A stretch of DNA of 51,780 nucleotides, taken from Ruminiclostridium sp. GTDB lineage: Bacteria > Bacillota > Clostridia > Oscillospirales > Oscillospiraceae. The DNA lies in contig JAFSFC010000005.1 in assembly GCA_017435425.1 (NCBI GenBank), positions 1 to 51,780 of the forward strand, written 5' to 3'. The stretch's first letter is position 1, and every line of letters starts with the position of its first letter. A model generated the notes under the pieces. It was not told where the DNA came from and ran no database searches. It worked only from the letters and a program-made list of their open reading frames with translations. This document shows, one piece after another, positions 1-7,829 of the stretch. The position numbers and the translations under genes were made by a program.

Positions 1-25
1 CGTGCAGGCGGGACCCGCCTGCACG
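1..25. repeat. Perfect GC-rich hairpin at window edge
   Basis: Twelve-base arms (CGTGCAGGCGGG and its complement) are separated by one A. No clear T-run follows on the plus strand, so it may be a terminator of a gene outside the window read on the other strand, or part of a dispersed palindromic repeat. The window edge prevents a decision. Confidence 0.5.
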
Positions 26-104
26 TCCTGGTTATTTACACAAAAAACCTAGGATTTTTGCTTTGAAGTTCCAAAAGTTCTCTGCTGTATCTTTGGAGGA
101 TCTA

Positions 105-113
105 TGCTATAAT
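105..113 (+). promoter_or_regulatory. Extended -10 promoter for the Na+/Ca2+ exchanger gene
   Basis: TGCTATAAT gives a perfect TATAAT with an upstream TGn; no good -35 is seen at the expected distance. The ribosome binding site AAGGAGG follows at 121-127. Confidence 0.55.
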
Positions 114-133
114 GATGGGAAAGGAGGTGTCTT

Positions 134-1162
134 ATGCCTGCGCAATTTTTGACATGGTACCAAGGGCTGACCGAGGGTCTGGTCGGTTCCCTTGTTTTAT
201 TTGTTCTGGGTGCTTTCCTGCTCATCAAGGGGGGCGACTGGTTCGTGGACGGAGCCGTTGGCATCGCAAAACGATTTCGACTGCCGGAGATCGTCATCGG
301 TGCCACCGTGGTATCCATCGGCACGACCCTTCCGGAGGTCATGGTTTCGGTCACCGCCGCCGTCCACAGCCACGGCGCCATCGCATTCGGCAGCGCCATC
401 GGTTCCATCATCTGCAACACGGCCCTGATCGCAGCACTCACCGTGGCCATCCGCCCTTCTTCCATCAACAGGAAAAACCTGATGATCCCCGTTCTGTTCT
501 TCTTCCTGTCGGCCTCTGTTTACGCCATGGCGGCATACATATTTGGACGCTTCGACCGATGGCTGGGCATCGTGCTGCTGCTCCTCTTTGGCCTCTATAT
601 GGCACTCATCATCTACAAAGGGCTCCGGCACGCCAGACAGGAACAGCCGGAAGAAAACAACGAACCCCCGGCAAATCCTTTTTTCAAAGATGTGATACTC
701 CTGGTGGTCAGCGCAGCCCTGATTGCAGTGGGTGCGGACATGCTGGAGAGCTCTTCCGTTTCTCTGGCAAACCTGGCCGGCATCCCGGCAGAGGTGGTGG
801 CCGTCACCATCGTTGCCCTGTGCACCTCTCTGCCTGAGCTGGTCACTGCGGGCACAGCCCTTACCAAGGGACACGGAGCCTTATCCCTGGGCAATGTCAT
901 TGGCGCCAATATTTTCAACCTGGTGTTGGTCTCCGGTGCGGCAGTGACCATCTCTCCCTTTGCCGTCCCAGAGGGCAGCCAGCTTTTGGGCTATAACGCC
1001 TCTCTGCTCCTTGAGATCCCCTTGATGCTGGGCGTCATGGCACTTTTGACCTTGCCTGCGTTGATCAGAGGAAAGCTTTCCCGCTGGCAAGGGGTCACCC
1101 TTCTCTGTATTTACGCAGCTTTTGTGGCATTGCAGGTGCTGATCGCCTTACATATCGTCTGA
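134..1162 (+). CDS. Calcium/sodium antiporter, CaCA family (YrbG-like)
   Basis: A 342-residue integral membrane exchanger that in this family moves Ca2+ out in exchange for Na+. Two inverted alpha repeats are visible: an N-terminal one around residues 55-75 containing GATVVSIGTTLPEV and a C-terminal one around 220-260 containing VTIVALCTSLPELV and GNVIGANIFN; the conserved TxLPE acidic residues that bind the cation are present in both. About ten hydrophobic segments surround a polar loop near residues 170-185. AAGGAGG sits 7 bases before the ATG. It stands alone on the plus strand, about 30 bases ahead of a phosphatase-like gene with which it may be co-transcribed. The family call is firm; ion specificity is inferred. 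Confidence 0.9.
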   Translation: MPAQFLTWYQGLTEGLVGSLVLFVLGAFLLIKGGDWFVDGAVGIAKRFRLPEIVIGATVVSIGTTLPEVMVSVTAAVHSHGAIAFGSAIGSIICNTALIAALTVAIRPSSINRKNLMIPVLFFFLSASVYAMAAYIFGRFDRWLGIVLLLLFGLYMALIIYKGLRHARQEQPEENNEPPANPFFKDVILLVVSAALIAVGADMLESSSVSLANLAGIPAEVVAVTIVALCTSLPELVTAGTALTKGHGALSLGNVIGANIFNLVLVSGAAVTISPFAVPEGSQLLGYNASLLLEIPLMLGVMALLTLPALIRGKLSRWQGVTLLCIYAAFVALQVLIALHIV

Positions 1163-1193
1163 TGTACGAAAAACCATGCTGTGAGGTCTGCCC

Positions 1194-1667
1194 ATGAGAA
1201 TTCAAATCTGTCCCATCAAACGCCTGTATCAAATTCTTGCAGAAACCGGCACGGTAAAAGCCGGGGCTGTCCTCAGTTCCTCGTCTGACATCAACGATGC
1301 AAAACTGCAAGGCATTTCCTACGTATTCCGCCAGTATGAGGATCTGGACTACGAATCTCCGGGACGATCGTTTTCCCGGGAGGATGCCAAAGCCTTTGCC
1401 GACTTTCTGACCGAGCAGGAAACCCCCATCGACACCCTCTACTGCTGCTGTGATGCCGGGGAGAGCCGCAGTCCCGCCGTGGCGGCAGCCGTGATGCGAT
1501 ACCTGGGGATGGACGATATGGCAATCTGGCAGAACCCCCGCTACCACCCCAATATGCTGGTGTTTGTGATGCTGACCGAGGCCTTGGGGGCGGCGGTTTC
1601 CGATGAGGAGATCGATCTTCTGCTCTACACCAACCAAAAAGCATTCCGGGATGCCATCACCGGATAA
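1194..1667 (+). CDS. Small protein tyrosine/dual-specificity phosphatase-like protein
   Basis: A 157-residue soluble protein. Its only recognisable signature is a phosphatase P-loop, CDAGESRSPA (CX5R followed by S), near residue 84; this is the loop that binds phosphate in cysteine-based protein tyrosine phosphatases. A general acid aspartate could be D44, D110 or D111 but cannot be assigned by eye. The family members in bacteria are usually annotated as dual-specificity phosphatase-like or as hypothetical. It follows the exchanger by 31 bases with a weak GAGGT ribosome binding site and ends at a strong terminator, so the two genes are probably one transcript. Activity and substrate are unknown. 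Confidence 0.65.
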   Translation: MRIQICPIKRLYQILAETGTVKAGAVLSSSSDINDAKLQGISYVFRQYEDLDYESPGRSFSREDAKAFADFLTEQETPIDTLYCCCDAGESRSPAVAAAVMRYLGMDDMAIWQNPRYHPNMLVFVMLTEALGAAVSDEEIDLLLYTNQKAFRDAITG

Positions 1668-1669
1668 CC

Positions 1670-1698
1670 AAAAAGGCGGGGAGTTCCCCGCCTTTTTC
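1670..1698. terminator. Bidirectional intrinsic terminator
   Basis: Arms GGCGGGG/CCCCGCC with a 4-base loop, flanked by an A-run on the left and a T-run on the right. It separates the convergent genes at 1194-1667 and 1699-2403. Confidence 0.9.
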
Positions 1699-2403
1699 TT
1701 ATTCTGGAATATCCAAACAGAATTCCCTTGCAAGCAGCAAAAAACGGTTATCAAAGTCCTCCTGGGTAAGTATAGTTTTCTTATAATTTATGCAGAGCTC
1801 ACGCAGGCGCAGGACTACCGAAGTCTCCGCGCGATAGGTTTCAGTCAAATCTTTTTTTGCATCATCGGTACCGAAGTCAAGAAGCTGGCACAAATAATCG
1901 CTCTCCGAGCAAACTATTTCGACATATTGTTGTCTCGACACATTTCCCTTAAGATATCCAATCCAACCCACGAAATCAAACCATAGCGGCAGCTTGCATT
2001 TCTTTTCTAATTTGGAGATCAGTCTTTTGCATTCATCCCATGAATCAAAAGCCGGTGAGAATATATCCTCTGTAGGCCGTCTGCGGAAAGCAAGCAGTAG
2101 TTGTTCGTCAAATTCTGCATTGGAAACTTCCTTATTCTGATAAGCAGAGCCAAGCAGTCTTATCTCCGAGTACAGGACCTTGTCTGATGGGAGCAGTTTT
2201 TTCGGCACCTCGCATGCAAAGAACTGAGAAAGGAACTGTTGCCTGGTGATTTCTGAACGGAAATAGCACAATAGGGCAAGCAGTGCATGAAACGATTGTT
2301 TCCTGAAGCGTCGTTCCATATTTTCTATTACCGTTTCGAAGTCGGGAAACCACACATTGCATGATCTGATAAAATATTTTTGAGCTTGCGTATCTTCCAT
2401 CAT
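1699..2403 (-). CDS. Unrecognised protein with four internal helical repeats
   Basis: A 234-residue protein of no family I recognise. Four segments share a pattern of a hydrophobic helix, an aromatic residue, a turn and a second helix starting with S/T-x-x-E/Q-(F/Y): residues about 38-62 (FRSEITRQQFLSQF), 78-104 (YQNKEVSNAEFDEQL), 141-165 (YLKGNVSRQQYVEIV) and 199-224 (YKKTILTQEDFDNRF). It has no signal peptide or membrane segment. The gene is clearly richer in A+T than its neighbours and has its own promoter and terminator, which suggests recent acquisition. The ATG at 2401-2403 is preceded by a weak GAGGTG. It could be a small scaffold, an immunity protein or a phage-related protein; nothing nearby decides this. 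Confidence 0.7.
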   Translation of the reverse strand: MMEDTQAQKYFIRSCNVWFPDFETVIENMERRFRKQSFHALLALLCYFRSEITRQQFLSQFFACEVPKKLLPSDKVLYSEIRLLGSAYQNKEVSNAEFDEQLLLAFRRRPTEDIFSPAFDSWDECKRLISKLEKKCKLPLWFDFVGWIGYLKGNVSRQQYVEIVCSESDYLCQLLDFGTDDAKKDLTETYRAETSVVLRLRELCINYKKTILTQEDFDNRFLLLAREFCLDIPE

Positions 2404-2431
2404 TATAATTACACCTCTTTCTCCTGTTTTT

Positions 2432-2461
2432 ATTATATTATCATATGTGCTTGAAGTTCAA
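2432..2461 (-). promoter_or_regulatory. Promoter of the internally repeated protein gene
   Basis: On the minus strand TTGAAC (2456-2461), an 18-base spacer and TATAAT (2432-2437), about 30 bases before the start codon. Confidence 0.7.
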
Positions 2462-2526
2462 ATGTAAAGTTCTGATTTCTCTCCACTTAAGCCTCCCCTG
2501 TGAGGGGAGCCTTTCCTATTCCTGCA

Positions 2527-2561
2527 ACAAAAAACCAGCCTATCCGTACCGGACAGGCTGG
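2527..2561 (-). terminator. Terminator of the OFA transporter gene
   Basis: Hairpin CCAGCCT...AGGCTGG with an inner TCCG/CGGA extension, followed on the minus strand by a run of Ts. A second short dyad, CTCCCCT-GTG-AGGGGAG (2494-2510), lies between it and the repeat-protein promoter. Confidence 0.85.
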
Positions 2562-2569
2562 TTTTTACA

Positions 2570-3790
2570 TTAAGGCTTCTTGATCATCACATTCAGCACC
2601 AGGGCGGCGAAGGTGAGGGCCAGGAGCATCATAAAGGTGGCAGGGTAGCCGCCGGTGACCTCCAGAACCTTGTTGGACACCATGGCAATGAGGGAGCCCA
2701 CCATGACGGTGAAGGTCATGATGGCTACGTTGGTGGACAGGTACTTCATGCCATAGAAGGAGGCGGTAAAGGCGGTCATGACCGTGGGGCAGGCGCCGTA
2801 GGACATGCCCGTGAGGCACAGACCGGCAATGCACAGGGGCAGGGACCCGATGTTCACCGCCAGCAGGGTCACTCCGGCGGCGCAGATGGTGAGGACATTG
2901 GCGCACAGCATGGTCTTCCGGCGGCCGATGATGTCATAAACAGCACCGGTAAGGATGCGGCCCAGGCCGTTGCACACGGACAGGACACCCACCAGGGTGA
3001 CGGCCAGAGCCTCGGGGGCACTGACCGACAGGGCCAGGTCCTTGGCAAAGCTGATGACCGAGCTGCCCACGGCAGCCAGGAAGGAGATACACACAAAGGC
3101 CATCCAGAAAGAGGGGCGGCGGATGGTCTCGAAGGTGGTGTAATCCCGGGTCTCGAAGGTCTCCGTCCCGGCGGCCTTCACCACCTTGGGCTGGGGGAAG
3201 GCCTGGTCGGCCCCGGGCTTTTTCAGCAGGAGACCGGCCGCCACCAGCACCAGACAGATGGCCAAGCCCACCACCACATAGGTGGTCCGCCAGCCCAAAG
3301 TGCTTTGGAACATGGCGTCTGCGGCGTTGCCCAGGACCAGGGCGGAAGCGCCGAAGCCCATCATCAGGCAGCCGGAGCACAGGCCCTTCTTGTCCGGGAA
3401 CCAGGCACTGACGGTGGAGATGAGCACGTTGTAGGCAATGCCGATGCCCAGTCCGGCCAGGACGCCATAGGTCAGGTACAGCATGGCCACGGAAGAGCCG
3501 GATAAGGTGGCGGTCAGGCCAAAGCCCAGGGCGGACAGCACACCGGCGGCAGCCAGGGCCACCCGGTGCCCGGCCCGCTTGGCCAGCTGGGCACCCACCA
3601 GGCCGCCAATGCAGAAGAAGCTCATGGCCAGGGTGAAGTTCAGGGCCAGCTGGGAGGTCCCCCAGCCAAACTCGGCGGCCAGAGGGGATTTCAGAATGGA
3701 CCAGGCGTAGAGGACACCGGCAAACAGCATCCCCACGATGCCGACGGCCAGGTAGGTCCAGCGCCGGGAAATGGCCTTTGTATCGTTCAT
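2570..3790 (-). CDS. MFS transporter, oxalate/formate antiporter (OFA) family
   Basis: A 406-residue carrier with 12 hydrophobic segments. Features of the OFA group are the first helix ending in GVLYAWSI, the FGW.TSQLALNFTLAMSFFCIGGL stretch in pieces around residues 40-65, and a central hydrophilic loop near residues 195-215. Members move monocarboxylates or dicarboxylates, often by exchange; the true substrate here cannot be told, since no oxalate or formate genes lie nearby. AAGGAG precedes the ATG at 3788-3790. It is a single-gene unit with its own promoter and terminator, divergent from the NUDIX gene. Confidence 0.88.
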   Translation of the reverse strand: MNDTKAISRRWTYLAVGIVGMLFAGVLYAWSILKSPLAAEFGWGTSQLALNFTLAMSFFCIGGLVGAQLAKRAGHRVALAAAGVLSALGFGLTATLSGSSVAMLYLTYGVLAGLGIGIAYNVLISTVSAWFPDKKGLCSGCLMMGFGASALVLGNAADAMFQSTLGWRTTYVVVGLAICLVLVAAGLLLKKPGADQAFPQPKVVKAAGTETFETRDYTTFETIRRPSFWMAFVCISFLAAVGSSVISFAKDLALSVSAPEALAVTLVGVLSVCNGLGRILTGAVYDIIGRRKTMLCANVLTICAAGVTLLAVNIGSLPLCIAGLCLTGMSYGACPTVMTAFTASFYGMKYLSTNVAIMTFTVMVGSLIAMVSNKVLEVTGGYPATFMMLLALTFAALVLNVMIKKP

Positions 3791-3825
3791 AGGGTAAACT
3801 CCTTATATCGGACAAACTTAGAGCC

Positions 3826-3854
3826 ACTATACATGGTTTTTCGGGAAAAGTCCA
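3826..3854 (-). promoter_or_regulatory. Promoter of the OFA transporter gene
   Basis: Minus strand TGGACT (3849-3854), 17-base spacer, TATAGT (3826-3831). Confidence 0.55.
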
Positions 3855-3893
3855 GATAATCTTGCCATTTCCTCTATCTTTCTCCCTGGCGTG

Positions 3894-3902
3894 TGGTATA
3901 CT
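3894..3902 (+). promoter_or_regulatory. Extended -10 promoter for the NUDIX gene
   Basis: TGGTATACT, a near-consensus -10 with TGn. It overlaps an upstream in-frame GTG, which argues that translation starts further down at 3933. Confidence 0.5.
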
Positions 3903-3932
3903 GTAAGAAATCTCACTAGGGAGGGTCCAGAC

Positions 3933-4469
3933 GTGACAGAACTCCAGTTACATTTCCAGGACGACCAGTGGCCCCTGGATTATATTGACCACGACCGACA
4001 GATCGTCCGGGCCATCGTCTTCGACGACAGCGGCAGCTTCTACTTCATGCGGGTGGAGCGCTGGGACGAGTTCGCCGAAGGGGCCCTCATCGAGACCTCC
4101 GGCGGGGGCGTGGAACCGGGCGAGGACCTCCACACCGCCATCCTCCGGGAGCTGAAGGAGGAGCTGGGGGTGACCGCCGAGATCTTGGGGAAGATCGGCG
4201 TGGTCAGCGACTACTACAACCTCATCCACCGGCACAACATCAACCACTACTTCCTCTGCCGGGCCCTGGCCTTCGGGGAGAAGAACCTCACCCAGGAGGA
4301 GCGGGAGCAGTTCCATCTGTCCACCTGGAAGGTCACCTATGAGGAGGCCCTCCAGGCCTACGAAGACTGCGCCGCCACCAAGCTGGGCAAACTCCTGGCC
4401 GCCCGGGAAGTACCCATTTTACAGCGGGCCAGAGAAATGATGGTGCTGCCGGGATCCGACCATCCCTGA
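3933..4469 (+). CDS. NUDIX hydrolase
   Basis: A 178-residue enzyme of the family that hydrolyses nucleoside diphosphates linked to another moiety. The Nudix box is complete: G-x5-E-x7-R-E-L-K-E-E-L-G-V at about residues 59-82, with the REVxEE-type glutamates that hold Mg2+. The GTG start at 3933 is chosen because AGGGAGGG lies 10 bases upstream; a longer reading from 3891 would begin inside the promoter. The protein has an ADP-sugar or (d)NTP pyrophosphatase look but the substrate pocket cannot be read by eye. It is monocistronic, bounded by a terminator at 4498. Confidence 0.88.
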   Translation: MTELQLHFQDDQWPLDYIDHDRQIVRAIVFDDSGSFYFMRVERWDEFAEGALIETSGGGVEPGEDLHTAILRELKEELGVTAEILGKIGVVSDYYNLIHRHNINHYFLCRALAFGEKNLTQEEREQFHLSTWKVTYEEALQAYEDCAATKLGKLLAAREVPILQRAREMMVLPGSDHP

Positions 4470-4497
4470 ATCACCCGGAAAAACTTCGTATACAACC

Positions 4498-4530
4498 AAA
4501 AAGACAGAGGCTTTCGCCTCTGTCTTTTTT
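4498..4530. terminator. Bidirectional terminator (recurs at 14608)
   Basis: Arms GACAGAGGC/GCCTCTGTC with loop TTTC, A-run left and T-run right. The same hairpin, base for base, ends the gene at 13970-14596. Confidence 0.9.
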
Positions 4531-4554
4531 CTGTGTGATAGCTGCCGGGTCCCA

Positions 4555-6405
4555 TCAATATACCCATCTCGTTTCCGGGACGGTCACAGGAATTCCCGGC
4601 TCATGGACAGGCAGCCGCTCTGCAATCACCACAGCAGGGATCTTCCCTGCCGCTGCAGACTCTGCGATGTCACGAAGATGCTCCCATCTGGTGAGTTGGT
4701 CCAGCACCTCCGGCAGACTGATCTGCCAGTACTCTTCATAGATCCCGTCGTGAGAACTGCCGGTCGTTCCCCGTTGGATGAATGCCTTTTGCTGACAATC
4801 ATACTTGATATCACCGGAAAGGTCCTCCTGTACCCCCGTCTCAAACAAGGACACCGCCGAACGGATCTGTTCTTCTCCACAGATTTCATGTACCACAGCC
4901 CGGATCTCCTCCATAACGTTGAACAGAGGATAGGCTTCCCAGTCCTGCCGGGTAGACAGCACCATTCCCCGGTTGTCCAGGCCATAAAGGTCCGTGCCGT
5001 CACTTGCCAGGGCCAAAAGCCCATTCTTACCAAGGGCCTCCGCTCGCGCCATGAACCCTTGGTCCAGAGAGCCTTTCAAATACCGGATCCCGATCCCGTT
5101 GTCCGGAATGGCAAAGATCCCATGGGCCGTTTCCGCCGTGAACACCCCGCACTCATCACCGTCATACCATCCTTTGGTGTTCTTTCTGAGGGGCAGACAT
5201 TCTCCGGGAACGGGAAGGACCGGGAAGGCTGCCCTTCCAAGGTCATCCAAGTGCCGGGTACTCACCGGCCGGACAGAGATCCCCCTGGCTTGGAGGTCCT
5301 CTGCCAAGCGGACATGATAGGGCTCATAAAAGGCCCGAAGGCAGCCGAGCCGCTCCTTCCAGCAGTCCGGGCATCGATGGTTCTTCGCATCCAGATAGGG
5401 AATTTCTTTCTGACAAGCTTTACAAACCACCGTTTTATTCTTTTTCTTCCTGTTAAAGCAGGAGAGGCACAGGGTTTCTCCCAGCAGGTTGCAGTGGGGG
5501 TGTGTCTTGCTGTACTGGTCAACATAGTTTCCGCATTCCTCGCAGGTCAGCATCCATCTGCCATTCACCCGCACCTTGCTCTGGCCACGGGCCTTTTTCC
5601 CGGCCCGGTCCTCCGCCTTTCCGTCTCCAGAGGGCTCCTCCAGCAGGTGGCGGTATTTTCCCAAATTGTAGGGCTCTTTTTTCTGGGTGATGGTGCCGTA
5701 TTCAATGGCCTCAGCGGGGCAGTTTCCAATGCAGGCCATGCAGTGGGTGCAGTGATCCCCCCAAACGGGCACCTTGTCCTTCAGGGTAATATTGTTCAGC
5801 GGGCAGAGCTTCACGCACTTGCCGCAGCCAATACACTGGTCGGTGGTGAAAAAATCCCTGGCCGTCAGCTTAAACTTGCACCACACCGGGTTGAAGGGCA
5901 GGGTGATCACCGACTCCAGAAGGAACACATGGCGGGCGGTCAGCTTTCTTCCCACCCGGATGGCCGCCGCGATCCCCACCAGCTGCGCCCGGGCATTCCG
6001 GAGACGGGCGGCGATCTCTTCGGTTTCCAGCATGGGGTAGGCATCGTTGGCCACATAGTTTCGGGGCATTTTCACCTCGGCATGGCCCCGGTAGACCATC
6101 CCCTTCTTCCGGAAGATGGACTTGGCCAGGGGACCGGAGATCCCGCAGTACCCGCCGCTGGTAAACACGCAATAGACCTCCCGGCTGCCGGCAAAGGTCT
6201 GGGCCTTCAGGTACTTACTGAGAAAGCGGGGCATCTCGCACACGTAGACCGGAGCGCAGAGAACAAAGGGCTTCTGGGAATGAAGCACGGAATGGTCCCC
6301 GTTCTTGACCCGGGGCAGCAGATCCACACATTCATCCTCCAGCTGCCGGGCCAGCTCCCGGGCAACGTATTCGGTATTGCCGGTGGCAGAATAAAACAGG
6401 ACCAT
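4555..6405 (-). CDS. EFR1-type flavodoxin/ferredoxin protein with a zinc-ribbon C-terminal extension
   Basis: A 616-residue electron-transfer protein. Residues 1-170 are flavodoxin-like, with the FMN loop YSATGNTEYVA at 5-15. Two 4Fe-4S motifs follow: CIGCGKCVKLCP (cysteines 191, 194, 197, 201) and CTHCMACIGNCP (219, 222, 225, 229). EFR1 proteins normally stop near residue 260. Here about 350 residues follow: a basic linker, then cysteine pairs at 288/291, 313/316, 328/331 and 345/348 that look like two zinc ribbons, then an acidic globular region I do not recognise. The ATG at 6405 is used because GGAGGT lies just upstream; the longer frame begins with TTG and lacks one. Redox partner unknown. 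Confidence 0.82.
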   Translation of the reverse strand: MVLFYSATGNTEYVARELARQLEDECVDLLPRVKNGDHSVLHSQKPFVLCAPVYVCEMPRFLSKYLKAQTFAGSREVYCVFTSGGYCGISGPLAKSIFRKKGMVYRGHAEVKMPRNYVANDAYPMLETEEIAARLRNARAQLVGIAAAIRVGRKLTARHVFLLESVITLPFNPVWCKFKLTARDFFTTDQCIGCGKCVKLCPLNNITLKDKVPVWGDHCTHCMACIGNCPAEAIEYGTITQKKEPYNLGKYRHLLEEPSGDGKAEDRAGKKARGQSKVRVNGRWMLTCEECGNYVDQYSKTHPHCNLLGETLCLSCFNRKKKNKTVVCKACQKEIPYLDAKNHRCPDCWKERLGCLRAFYEPYHVRLAEDLQARGISVRPVSTRHLDDLGRAAFPVLPVPGECLPLRKNTKGWYDGDECGVFTAETAHGIFAIPDNGIGIRYLKGSLDQGFMARAEALGKNGLLALASDGTDLYGLDNRGMVLSTRQDWEAYPLFNVMEEIRAVVHEICGEEQIRSAVSLFETGVQEDLSGDIKYDCQQKAFIQRGTTGSSHDGIYEEYWQISLPEVLDQLTRWEHLRDIAESAAAGKIPAVVIAERLPVHEPGIPVTVPETRWVY

Positions 6406-6437
6406 AGGACACCTCCAAAGCAAAGAGAGTATCTTGT

Positions 6438-6466
6438 ATTATACTCCGCGGTATCCTCCCCGTCAA
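6438..6466 (-). promoter_or_regulatory. Promoter of the EFR1-fusion gene
   Basis: Minus strand TTGACG (6461-6466), 17-base spacer, TATAAT (6438-6443). Confidence 0.75.
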
Positions 6467-6509
6467 ATACAAGGCGCAGATACATTTCCCTGTCTTTTTT
6501 CCTGTTTCA

Positions 6510-6518
6510 TGGTATAAT
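6510..6518 (+). promoter_or_regulatory. Extended -10 promoter for the GNAT-TraX-SDR-DUF169 operon
   Basis: TGGTATAAT; the -35 region is poor. It is divergent from the EFR1 promoter about 50 bases away. Confidence 0.55.
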
Positions 6519-6588
6519 GACAAAAAAGCCCGAAACCAAACACGCCGTGAAACACCGGCCCATTTTCTATATCAGGTGAGGTAACACA

Positions 6589-7065
6589 ATGAAACCATTC
6601 AACTTTCGATATGCAGACGCCGCCGACACCGGGCTGATCCTGGACTTCATCAAAGAGCTGGCGGCCTATGAAAAAATGTCCGACGAGGTCGTGGCCACCG
6701 AAGACCTCCTGCGGGAGCAGATCTTTGAAAAGGGCGGGGCTGAGGTCATCTTTGCTCTGGAGGATGGCAAGGAGGTGGGCTTTGCCCTGTTCTTCCACAA
6801 CTTCTCCACCTTCCTGGGCCGCAGCGGCCTCTACCTGGAGGACCTCTTCGTCAAGCCCGAATACCGGGGCAAGGGCTACGGCAAGGGCCTGCTGAAGCAG
6901 CTGGCCCGGATCGCCCTGGAGCGGGGCTGCGGACGGATGGAGTGGTGGTGCCTGGACTGGAACCAGCCCAGCATCGACTTCTACCGTTCCCTGGATGCCG
7001 AGCCCATGTCCGACTGGACCACCTATCGTCTGGCCGGGGACACCCTGCGGAAGATGGCAGAGTGA
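6589..7065 (+). CDS. GNAT family N-acetyltransferase, spermidine/diamine acetyltransferase-like
   Basis: A 158-residue single-domain acetyltransferase. The acetyl-CoA loop is EYRGKGYGKGLLKQL at about residues 87-101, preceded by the strand LYLEDLFVKPE typical of the SSAT-like group, and W-x-x-L-D-W-N-Q-P-S-I-D-F-Y follows near 120-135 as in diamine acetyltransferases. The likely substrates are therefore polyamines or other small amines, by family resemblance only. The ribosome binding site is AGGTGAGGT. It is the first gene of an operon; the TraX-like gene starts 2 bases after its stop codon. Confidence 0.85.
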   Translation: MKPFNFRYADAADTGLILDFIKELAAYEKMSDEVVATEDLLREQIFEKGGAEVIFALEDGKEVGFALFFHNFSTFLGRSGLYLEDLFVKPEYRGKGYGKGLLKQLARIALERGCGRMEWWCLDWNQPSIDFYRSLDAEPMSDWTTYRLAGDTLRKMAE

Positions 7066-7067
7066 CC

Positions 7068-7808
7068 ATGCACAGCAGACCCAGACCGGAGATCTCCTCC
7101 GCCTCCCTCCACATCCTGGCCATGGCCTTCATGCTGTGCGACCACCTGTGGGGGACCATCGTCCCGGGCAATGACTGGCTCACCTGTATCGGCCGTCTGG
7201 CCTTTCCTATCTTTGCCTTCCTCCTGGTGGAGGGCTACTTCCACACCTCGGACCTGAAGGGCTACGCCCGCAGGCTGTTCCTCTTTGCCATTCTGTCCGA
7301 GCTCCCCTTCAACCTGGCCATGGGCAGCAGCCTCTTCTACCCCATCCACCAGAATGTCCTCTGGACCTTCCTCATGGCCCTGGGGTTCCTCCACTGGAAC
7401 GAACGGGCCAGAAAAAGCGGGAAACTGTGGAAGCGGATCGCCGTGGGCATCCTGTCGGTGCTCCTGGGCTATCTGGCGGGACTGCTCACCATGGCAGATT
7501 TCTATCAGGCGGGCATCCTCACCGTCCTGGTCTTCTACTTCTTCCGGGGAACTACCTGGTGGCAGCGGGCCGGACAGCTTCTCTGCCTGTGGTATCTCAA
7601 CGTGGAAATGCTCAGCGGCTTTGCCTATGAGCTCCAGCTGTTTGGGGAGACCTTCTTCCTGACCCGCCAGGGTCTGGCCCTGCTGGCCCTGGTCCCCATC
7701 TGGCTCTACCGGGGCAGGCAGGGACACCACAGTAAGGAGTTCCGGTATTTTTGCTATGCCTTCTACCCGGCCCACCTGCTGCTCCTGGGCCTGCTGAAGG
7801 TTTTGTGA
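7068..7808 (+). CDS. TraX family membrane protein
   Basis: A 246-residue membrane protein with about eight hydrophobic segments. The N-terminal ILAMAFMLCDHLWG matches the ...L(K/I)IIA-x-x-x-M-x-x-D-H motif of the TraX family, named after the F-plasmid protein that acetylates pilin; chromosomal members in Firmicutes are thought to be acyltransferases of unknown target. The ATG at 7068 is chosen because it follows the GNAT stop by two bases; the reading frame is open further upstream but only inside the GNAT gene. Translation is probably coupled to the GNAT gene, since no good ribosome binding site is seen. Confidence 0.85.
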   Translation: MHSRPRPEISSASLHILAMAFMLCDHLWGTIVPGNDWLTCIGRLAFPIFAFLLVEGYFHTSDLKGYARRLFLFAILSELPFNLAMGSSLFYPIHQNVLWTFLMALGFLHWNERARKSGKLWKRIAVGILSVLLGYLAGLLTMADFYQAGILTVLVFYFFRGTTWWQRAGQLLCLWYLNVEMLSGFAYELQLFGETFFLTRQGLALLALVPIWLYRGRQGHHSKEFRYFCYAFYPAHLLLLGLLKVL

Positions 7809-7829
7809 TCGTTGATAAGGAGGAGACCC

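Noticed and set aside
2492..2512. CTCCCCT/AGGGGAG dyad as a terminator
   Set aside because: Only 7 base pairs and no T-run; it may be a fragment of a dispersed repeat.
4603..6579. Long plus-strand open frame of over 650 codons
   Set aside because: It is the antisense of the EFR1-fusion gene, has no ribosome binding site and no recognisable motif; GC-rich genes leave such frames open.
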